From Enterovirga rhinocerotis (GTDB lineage: Bacteria > Pseudomonadota > Alphaproteobacteria > Rhizobiales > Beijerinckiaceae), in contig NZ_SNZR01000014.1 in the NCBI RefSeq assembly GCF_004363955.1, forward strand, positions 186,001 to 250,000: a DNA stretch of 64,000 bases, in the 5' to 3' direction. This document shows, in pieces, positions 58,624-64,000 of the stretch. Each line of letters opens with the position of its first letter. Within the stretch, counting starts at the first letter, position 1. The position numbers and the translations under genes were made by a program. A model generated the notes under the pieces. It saw only the letters and a list, made by a program, of their open reading frames with translations. It ran no database searches and was not told where the DNA came from.

Positions 58624-58956
58624 TCAGTGCGCTGCCCCGCCTGCCATGGCGGTGACGTCGGCGAGACGAACCTGCATCATCACCGCCATGGATCCCGTCA
58701 TGCGGGCGGTGACCGCGTCCTCTGGCTTGTGTCCCTCCGCGATCCATTGCTCTTGCGCGTCCATCATGGTGCGGGAGGCGACGCCGAGGACGCTGAAGAC
58801 CCAGGCGTCCCAGACGAGGGTGCCGGGCGGGACATGGACGGGCGGGCTCGCGAGAGCCTGGGCGATCCCCTGGCCGACGAGCATTCCGAGAGCGTGCGCG
58901 CGGTCGTTCAGATCCATATGACCCAGCGCCTCGACCGCGCCCGTGACGTCCGTCAT
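58624..58956 (-). CDS. Phage hypothetical protein
   Basis: 110 residues from MTDVTGAVEALGHMDLNDRAHALGMLVGQGIAQALASPPVHVPPGTLVWDAWVFSVLGVAS. Several short hydrophobic helices (VWDAWVFSVLGVASRTMM, MTGSMAVMMQVRLADVTAMAGG), but not clearly transmembrane. The ATG overlaps the connector gene's stop (ATGA). No family recognised. It lies in the head-tail connector block. Confidence 0.55.
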   Translation of the reverse strand: MTDVTGAVEALGHMDLNDRAHALGMLVGQGIAQALASPPVHVPPGTLVWDAWVFSVLGVASRTMMDAQEQWIAEGHKPEDAVTARMTGSMAVMMQVRLADVTAMAGGAAH

Positions 58957-59555
58957 GCGACCCTCCGATAGGGTTGGAGGAGGCTTTCGGCCTCGGGGGA
59001 CGGCAGGCCGGACGATCCGGGGACCCACCACGTCGTCGAGCCGACGCCCTCGACCGTCTCGCTGCGCACGAGGGGATCGCGATCCGCCGCGGTCAGGGCG
59101 GCGCCGGCGAGCAGGATGGCGGCGCGCTCGACGGGAGGCGGCAGGGTCCACGTCCCGGTATCGGCGGGGAGCGTGTATCCGGCCGAATAGGTGACGGTCA
59201 GCGGGCCCCACCAGCGCCAGAGATATCCGGCGGCGTCCTGCCGATAGAGCCGGCCCAGCTCGGCGTCGTAAGCGTATTCGGCGGGGTCGAGCGTCGTCTC
59301 GCCCTGCACCACGCTCGTGAACGTCGTCACCGGGCCGCGGGCGAGCAGCACGCCGTCACCCGGGGAGATCGGGAACGTCTCCCTATAGGTCGTGAGCGCG
59401 AAGGGCCGCCGGCACCAATCGACCGCCAGCGCCGAGGCGAGGTCGATGCAGCGCTCGGCAACGGCGTCCTGGCCAGCCGCGAACCCGAGCAGCGCTCGCG
59501 CCCGCTCGAGCGTCGTCAGGCGACTGCCCGCCGGAGGGGTGACGACGGTCAGCAT
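58953..59555 (-). CDS. Phage head-tail connector protein (gp6-like)
   Basis: 200 residues from MLTVVTPPAGSRLTTLERARALLGFAAGQDAVAERCIDLASALAVDWCRRPFAL. This N-terminal helical bundle (LTTLERARALLGF.. VAERCIDLASALAVDWC) followed by beta strands with TYRETFPI, TFTSVVQG and VTYSAGYTLP fits the HK97 gp6/adaptor family (phage_gp6-like/DUF). It would sit between portal and tail. Overlaps with both neighbours support one late operon. Confidence 0.75.
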   Translation of the reverse strand: MLTVVTPPAGSRLTTLERARALLGFAAGQDAVAERCIDLASALAVDWCRRPFALTTYRETFPISPGDGVLLARGPVTTFTSVVQGETTLDPAEYAYDAELGRLYRQDAAGYLWRWWGPLTVTYSAGYTLPADTGTWTLPPPVERAAILLAGAALTAADRDPLVRSETVEGVGSTTWWVPGSSGLPSPEAESLLQPYRRVA

Positions 59556-59556
59556 G

Positions 59557-59799
59557 TCAGCCGCCGAGCCGGACGGCTTTCGACGAATGCGCCGGCTTCA
59601 CCTTGTTGGCCGGGGTCGGAGCCGCCTTGTTCGCCGGCTTCGGTGCGCCCTTCTCGCCGTCCGCCCGCTTCGCCAGCCCGAGCCGTTCGAGCTCGTCGGC
59701 GCGGGTGGCGGCAACCCGGAAGCTGTCCCCGACTTCGCAGAGGTCGCCCTGCGGCGTCTTGTTGAAGGGCTTCAGGGCCTCGATCTGGACTTCGCTCAT
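59557..59799 (-). CDS. Phage small hypothetical protein
   Basis: 80 residues from MSEVQIEALKPFNKTPQGDLCEVGDSFRVAATRADELERLGLAKRA. The IEALKPFNKTPxGDLCEVGDSFRVAATRADELERLGLA block is common in phage genes between capsid and head-tail adaptor, and ends in a Lys/Pro/Ala-rich tail (KPANKAAPTPANKVKPAHSS). It may be a head-associated accessory protein; function unknown. Confidence 0.65.
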   Translation of the reverse strand: MSEVQIEALKPFNKTPQGDLCEVGDSFRVAATRADELERLGLAKRADGEKGAPKPANKAAPTPANKVKPAHSSKAVRLGG

Positions 59800-59849
59800 G
59801 ACGATCTCCTCAGGGTGAGGAGGGCCGGCCGGAGCCGACCCTCTGCGGA

Positions 59850-61112
59850 TCAGCTCGCGTCGCCGGCGACGAGGTTGCCGTAGACGAAGGCTTCCGGCCG
59901 GGTGACGGCGAGCGCCAGGCGCTCCTCGGCCCGGATCGTGACGGCGTTCTTCACGAAGTTGTCGCGGTCCTCGGTCGAGACCTGGACGTTGGCGTCCTCC
60001 CGGTCGAAGACCTGTGCCGCCATGTTCGCGCCGACGAGGAACTTGCCCTCGGGGAGCGCGTCGCTGTCCGTGACGGGCAGGCCCCACAGGCGCTTCTCGA
60101 TCACGCCGCGCGGATCGCCGACGATGTAGTCGCCGACATCGTTCTTCATCGTCTCGATCTCGGCCCAGTCGACCGGCGACATCGCGATGAAGGTGGCGCG
60201 ATAGAGCGCGAGGCGGACCTGCAACATCGCCCGGCGGAGGCGATCGATCTTCGTGTCATCCGCCTTGGCGAGCGTCGCGAAGGCGAAGGGCGTGGCCTGC
60301 GGGATGATGCCGAGCAGGTTCTGCCCGGTCCCGTCGCCGGCGAGGATCTGCGCTTCCTCGACGAGAGCGAGCCCGTAGCGAGCGCGGCCGTCGATGTAGC
60401 TCTGGAGCAGCGGGATATCGTCCAGCACCTGTTTCGAGGCGTGGAACCAGTGCGCCAGCGTCCTGACCGGCGTCGACACGAGGTCGAAGGCGAGGTCGGA
60501 CTGGGGCTTCAGCGCCAGCTCGGCCACCGGCGCCGCCATGTTCTGGAAGCCCGATTCCTTGATGTACTCGATCGCGTTCGAGTCCGTCCGGCCCGGCAGG
60601 ATCAGGTCACGGATCGTGAACTCCCGCATGCCGGGCTGCACGATGTAGGGCAGCCGGGTCGGGCGGATCGCATCCCCGACGCCGCCCGTGCCGGTCGTGG
60701 CGGAGGTGATGGACGTCACCGCCTTGACCGACATGCGGGCCGTGCCGCCGCCGCGGGCCTTCACGGCCTTCCAGTCGTCGGTTTCGACGAAGCGCTCGCC
60801 GATGGTCTTGATGGCCGGGCCGTCGCCGCCGCCGCGACGGGCGAGCTTCTGCTCGACCTCGACGAGGCGGGCCTGAAGGTCGGTGCCGCCCTTCGCCAGC
60901 TCCGTCAGAGCCGCCTTGGTGTCGGCGAGGATCGAGCCGTGTTCCTTGATCTCGGCCGCCGCCTTCTCGGCAAAGGCCTTGATCTCGCCGTCCCGCTTGG
61001 CGAGCGCGTCCATGACGGACTTGATCTCGGCCCGGTCATCGGCCGCGTCCTCGCGGCTCTTGCGGCCATATTCGCGATGAGCCGCGGTCAGTTTGCTGTC
61101 GTGGAAGGTCAT
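59850..61112 (-). CDS. Phage major capsid protein, HK97 family
   Basis: 420 residues from MTFHDSKLTAAHREYGRKSRED. The N-terminal 100 residues are a coiled-coil delta/scaffold-like domain (KRDGEIKAFAEKAAAEIKEHG, LVEVEQKL) normally removed by the protease; the HK97 fold runs from about residue 130 (TSATTGTGGVG, IRPTRLPYIVQPGMREFTIRDLILPGRT, AELALKPQSDLAFDLVSTPVRTLAHWFHASKQVLDD, KRLWGLPVTDSDALPEGKFLVG, and ERLALAVTRPEAFVYG). GAGG precedes the ATG by 5 bp. It lies next to the protease gene in the usual order. Confidence 0.93.
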   Translation of the reverse strand: MTFHDSKLTAAHREYGRKSREDAADDRAEIKSVMDALAKRDGEIKAFAEKAAAEIKEHGSILADTKAALTELAKGGTDLQARLVEVEQKLARRGGGDGPAIKTIGERFVETDDWKAVKARGGGTARMSVKAVTSITSATTGTGGVGDAIRPTRLPYIVQPGMREFTIRDLILPGRTDSNAIEYIKESGFQNMAAPVAELALKPQSDLAFDLVSTPVRTLAHWFHASKQVLDDIPLLQSYIDGRARYGLALVEEAQILAGDGTGQNLLGIIPQATPFAFATLAKADDTKIDRLRRAMLQVRLALYRATFIAMSPVDWAEIETMKNDVGDYIVGDPRGVIEKRLWGLPVTDSDALPEGKFLVGANMAAQVFDREDANVQVSTEDRDNFVKNAVTIRAEERLALAVTRPEAFVYGNLVAGDAS

Positions 61113-61119
61113 GGGAACC

Positions 61120-61797
61120 TCACAGGGAAGGAAGGGAGAGGCCGGACAGCGCCTTCGTGAGGTCGCCAAGGCCGGAGGGGATTGCCTGAGGCCGGCCCGC
61201 TCCCGCGGCCCATGCCTTGAATCCGACGGCGGCAATCTCGTCGGCATCCGACCTGGAAAAGCCCCGCTCCCGCAGGACCCGACCGAAGTCGCGTTCGCTG
61301 ATGCGCTCGCCCGCGGCGAGCTTCGCCTTGATGGTGTCGACCCTGGCTTCCTCGAGCGCGGGGTCGGTGACGATCGAGACCTCGCGAAGATCCAGCCGCT
61401 TCAGGGTCCGGATGCGCGTCGTCTCGTCGTAGCTGTCGTCCTGGACGTAATAGCCGATGCTGAGGCCGGTCACGGCGCCGGCGGCGAGGCCCTTCCGAGC
61501 AAGCCGGGCATAGGGCGACTCGTCGAGCCACAGCTCGCCCTCGCCGTAGAGGCCGCGCTCGTCTTCCTTCAGGTCGGTCCAGTGGCCGATCGGTTCGCCC
61601 GAGCGGTGCTGCCATAGGATCGGGAGCTTGCGCCCCTTCGCCGTCGTGGCAGCGAGGCTCTCGGCGAAGGCGCCGGGCGCCACCGTCTCGCGGTAGCTGT
61701 CGACGGCGCCCCAGACGCTGGCATAGCCGGAGAACCGGCCCGTCTTCGCATCGACGGCCTTCACGCTGAGGTCGAGATCGCGGATCTTCAGGTTCAC
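61120..61797 (-). CDS. HK97-family phage prohead protease
   Basis: 225 residues. The N-terminus (IRDLDLSVKAVDAKTGRFSGYASVWGAVDSYRETVAPGAFAESL) and the catalytic residues in ILWQH (His64) and VTGLSIGY (Ser113) match the HK97 prohead protease (assemblin-like, S78). It cleaves scaffold and capsid during maturation. The stop is 7 bp before the capsid ATG. The start overlaps the portal stop by 4 bp, so coordinated translation is likely. Confidence 0.93.
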   Translation of the reverse strand: MNLKIRDLDLSVKAVDAKTGRFSGYASVWGAVDSYRETVAPGAFAESLAATTAKGRKLPILWQHRSGEPIGHWTDLKEDERGLYGEGELWLDESPYARLARKGLAAGAVTGLSIGYYVQDDSYDETTRIRTLKRLDLREVSIVTDPALEEARVDTIKAKLAAGERISERDFGRVLRERGFSRSDADEIAAVGFKAWAAGAGRPQAIPSGLGDLTKALSGLSLPSL

Positions 61798-63044
61798 GAC
61801 GATGCCTCCGGAATAGGATCACCCGGCGCGGGCACCGTGCGGCGCTGGCCGGCCTGCTCGATCGGCACGAGGGTGGCGTTGACGAAGCGCTGATCGCCGC
61901 CATCGAACCGGGGCAAGTTCTCCCGGTCCGCGATCTGGTTCGGCGTGATGGCCCCGATCTGCAGGAGCTTCGAGTACATCTCGGCGCGGCCGGCGCTATC
62001 AGCCCGGAGAAGCCCCTCGACGGTGAACTCGGCGTAGAGGCTGGCGCGCTCGCCCGGCGCGATGAGCTGGCGCTTGATGGCCTGCTCGATCCGGGAGAGG
62101 TACGGGCGAAGCCCGAGGGTGAGCCAGCCGAGCATCACCTGCTCGACGCCCGAGCCCCACATGGTCGTGCCCTGAGCGTTGTGCCCGACGAGGATCGGCG
62201 GGACCCCGAACCAGCGACAGATTTCCTCGATGTGGAAAGCTCGCGTCGCGAGCATCTCCGCGTCCTTCGGCGGGATGGTCGCGGCCTGCCACTTGAAGCC
62301 GGCGGCGCCCTCGAGGAGCAGCGTCTTGCCGGCGTTCTCCGTCCCGGTGAACGGCTCGATCAGAGCGGCCTTGGCCTGCTCGCGCTGTGCGGGCGTGAGA
62401 AGATCCTTGCCCTCATAGGTGAGGATACCGCCGGGCCGCATGGCGTTGCCGAAGGTGCGTGCCGCGGCCTCGTCGGTCGCCATGGCCGCGCCGAGCGTCT
62501 GGCGAGCCTGCGCGACGGGAGAGAGCCCGAGGTCGCCGCCGAAGCCGAACCCGCGCACATGGAAGATGTCCGCCTCGCCGTACTCGCGGAGGCCGCGCGG
62601 ATCGCTGAAGCGGTAGCGGAGATCTCCGGCCTCAGTCCGATGCACCGCCATCAGGTCCGGTCGGAGGAGGCTCAGCGCGACGATGCGCGTGCCGCTGCGC
62701 GAGATCTCGACGAAGGCGTTGCCCCAGACGAGGACATGAGCGGCGAGTGCCTCCCAGAACTCGACGGCCGTCTGATCGGCATTCGGCTGATCGTGCAGGA
62801 GCGCGTAAAGGGGATGGCTGCTCGCTGCCTTGCGCCCGCCATCGCCCTGCCGTTCGTAGAGCCCGAGAGGAAGCGTCGCGATGGTCTGAGCGATCAGCCG
62901 GACGCAGGCCCAGAACGTAGCAATCTGCATCGCCGTGTCGGGCGTGACCGGCTTCCCGGTCCAGGAATCGGTGCCGAAGAACGCGGCCCAGACGCGCCCG
63001 TCGCGGAGGCTGAAGCGCCGGAGAATGGTGGAGAGCCCGAGCAT
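61794..63044 (-). CDS. Phage portal protein, HK97 type
   Basis: 416 residues from MLGLSTILRRFSLRDG. The family pattern is clear: TFWACVRLIAQTIATLPLGLYE, HPLYALLHDQPNADQTAVEFWEALAAHVLVWGNAFVEIS, DIFHVRGFGFGGDLGLSPVAQARQTLGAAMATDEAAARTF, GILTYEGKDLLTPAQREQ and EEICRWFGVPPILVGH. It forms the portal vertex through which DNA enters. The ATG at 63044 overlaps the terminase stop (TGATG); a GTG one codon before is possible. Confidence 0.93.
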   Translation of the reverse strand: MLGLSTILRRFSLRDGRVWAAFFGTDSWTGKPVTPDTAMQIATFWACVRLIAQTIATLPLGLYERQGDGGRKAASSHPLYALLHDQPNADQTAVEFWEALAAHVLVWGNAFVEISRSGTRIVALSLLRPDLMAVHRTEAGDLRYRFSDPRGLREYGEADIFHVRGFGFGGDLGLSPVAQARQTLGAAMATDEAAARTFGNAMRPGGILTYEGKDLLTPAQREQAKAALIEPFTGTENAGKTLLLEGAAGFKWQAATIPPKDAEMLATRAFHIEEICRWFGVPPILVGHNAQGTTMWGSGVEQVMLGWLTLGLRPYLSRIEQAIKRQLIAPGERASLYAEFTVEGLLRADSAGRAEMYSKLLQIGAITPNQIADRENLPRFDGGDQRFVNATLVPIEQAGQRRTVPAPGDPIPEASS

Positions 63045-64000
63045 CACACCACCACCGCGTTGCGCAGAAAGTCGTCGACATCGACGTGGGGTTCGCCCTC
63101 GAAGCGCTTGGCGAGCCCGAGGGCCATCACGGCCGCCACGGCTCCGTCGATGCGGACCGGGCCGCGGTTCGACTTGCCCTTGTCCACCTTGATGCCGCCG
63201 GCGGCGTCGGTGACGGTGACCGCGCCAGCGACGGCGGCGGTCAACACGGGGTGCCCGGCATGCCGAAGGCGACCCGTCAGGGCGAGCTCGGCGAACCACT
63301 CGACCGCAGGCGTCATGTCCTTGAAGCCTTGGCCGAACGGCTCGAGCGGAGCCGGGAAGTCGGCGTCGACGTCGGCGAGATCCTGCTTGAAGTCGTCGAT
63401 GCGCCAGCGGTCATAGCCGAGCGCGGCGATGTCGAACTCGCGGGAGAGCGCGACGAGCTGGCGAGCCACGTAGCTGAAGCGGATCGTCGGGCCCGGCACC
63501 GCCATCATGTGGCCGAGCCGGATCCACTCTCGGAACCGCTCCTGTTCCGCCGGCGGGCGGGCGCCGAGCTGCCCCTCGGGCGTCCAGAAGAACGGGACAA
63601 GGTCGAAGGATGGCTCCGGCGCATCGTCCGGGAAAGCGAGGACGAGGGCGGTGAGGTCGTGCTTGCCGGAGAGGTCCAGGGCTCCGTAGCAGGTCCGGCC
63701 GCGCAGGGCCGCGCGATCGATCGGCACCGCTCCGGTCCTCCATACGGCCGCCGTCACGATCCGGTTGTCCTCGCGGGCATCGACGCGCTGGTTGAGCCGG
63801 AGGTTGCGGAAGGATGGCTCGAAGGCGGGGATGCGCCGGGCGCGCGACGCCGCCTCGCGCATCTCCTTCAGGCTGAGGTACTTCCCGAGCGCCGGGTTGC
63901 AGGCGAGCCACGTCCGCTCGTCGAAGGGATCGGCCTCGGGCGGCGCGCAGATGAGCTGCACATACGTGCTGGGATCGGCACCGGAGAGACCGTCATCGAT
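63044..64000 (-). CDS. Phage terminase large subunit, 5'-partial
   Basis: Only the C-terminal half (about 318 residues) is in the window; the frame is open to the right edge without a stop. The nuclease domain is visible: CYGALDLSGKHDLTALVLAFPD (with the first active-site Asp), IAALGYDRWRIDDFKQDL, PFGQGFKDMTPAVEWFAELALTGRLRHAGHPVL and DKGKSNRGPVRIDGAVAAVMALGLAKRF (last active-site Asp), typical of TerL of HK97-like phages. It cuts concatemers and, with the missing N-terminal ATPase, pumps DNA into the prohead. It is the first late gene seen. Confidence 0.92.
   Translation of the reverse strand: MDDGLSGADPSTYVQLICAPPEADPFDERTWLACNPALGKYLSLKEMREAASRARRIPAFEPSFRNLRLNQRVDAREDNRIVTAAVWRTGAVPIDRAALRGRTCYGALDLSGKHDLTALVLAFPDDAPEPSFDLVPFFWTPEGQLGARPPAEQERFREWIRLGHMMAVPGPTIRFSYVARQLVALSREFDIAALGYDRWRIDDFKQDLADVDADFPAPLEPFGQGFKDMTPAVEWFAELALTGRLRHAGHPVLTAAVAGAVTVTDAAGGIKVDKGKSNRGPVRIDGAVAAVMALGLAKRFEGEPHVDVDDFLRNAVVV

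Larger units (their letters stand above)
50830..64000. mobile_element. Prophage, HK97-type head genes, next to tRNA-Arg (right end outside window)
   Basis: From 51078 to the right edge almost all genes run leftward and form the order terminase large subunit, portal, HK97 protease, capsid, connectors, gp10-like, tape measure, unknowns, tail-terminator-like. This marks a siphophage-type prophage. The left boundary is presumably near the 3' part of tRNA-Arg; a direct repeat cannot be tested because the other end is missing. No integrase is visible. Tail tube, tail tip, holin and endolysin genes are also not visible, and two short plus-strand genes (52536-52996) look like cargo. Confidence 0.85.

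Noticed and set aside
1-64000. CRISPR array, rRNA genes, plasmid origin.
   Set aside because: No regularly spaced direct repeats, rRNA-like sequence or origin-type iterons were recognised.

Overview
The window is high-GC DNA from an alphaproteobacterium, most likely of the order Hyphomicrobiales (Rhizobiales). The basis is the ftsE-ftsX-ydcF-plsC block beside an MJ0042 zinc-ribbon gene, hpt and a CpdR-type response regulator, together with pervasive ATGA/TGATG stop-start overlaps. Family and genus cannot be fixed by eye; a Methylobacteriaceae-, Boseaceae- or Salinarimonas-like host is a guess. About 51 kb is chromosome and the last 13 kb is a prophage beside a tRNA-Arg gene.

Layout. 1-1773: C-terminal part of a PAS-GGDEF-EAL protein. 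1798-6132: a minus-strand operon (DUF188 protein, alpha/beta hydrolase, SnoaL-like protein, FkbM-type methyltransferase, ATPase and permease of a NitT/TauT-type importer). 6331-10047: DUF937 protein, GST-RidA, ilvH, and a mazEF module whose toxin stop codon overlaps the start of a second GST. 10125-12694: GSCFA/TPR protein and a patatin-like protein, convergent. 12761-14043: DAHP synthase (aroG) preceded by a clear aromatic-amino-acid attenuator. 14052-19728: DUF924, plsC, ydcF, ftsX, ftsE, zinc-ribbon protein, hpt, cpdR. 19718-22000: TspO, a Cys/Met-metabolism PLP enzyme and two small proteins. 22328-25793: two paralogous RTX proteins separated by a decayed IS5-type transposase. 25827-28315: GNAT and a flippase-like membrane protein. 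28481-29058: RelE/HigB-like toxin and HigA-like antitoxin. 29075-34479: peptide-type ABC importer operon with an M20 peptidase and no ATPase genes. 34881-40950: His-rich secreted protein, threonine dehydratase-like enzyme, enoyl-CoA hydratase, rpoN, TauE/SafE permease, amidase. 41106-45508: an RpfF-like crotonase followed by a membrane PAS-GGDEF-EAL protein, and a convergent glycosyltransferase. 45667-50780: small proteins, an acyltransferase-3/SGNH protein, an Old Yellow Enzyme and a phosphopantetheinyl transferase.

50830-50906 is tRNA-Arg(UCU). From about 51 kb to the right edge there is an HK97-type prophage transcribed leftward: terminase large subunit (cut by the edge), portal, prohead protease, capsid, connectors, a gp10-like protein, tape measure, several unknowns including a repeat-HTH protein, and a tail-terminator-like gene. 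Tail tube, tail tip, lysis and integrase genes are not seen here, so this part is either rearranged, degraded, or completed outside the window.

The strongest regulatory signal is the aroG leader: a 25-codon ORF with FYWYFSY codons followed by an intrinsic terminator, with four segments that can form classical alternative hairpins. The strongest functional hypothesis is an RpfF-like fatty-acid signal synthase placed directly upstream of a membrane c-di-GMP turnover protein.
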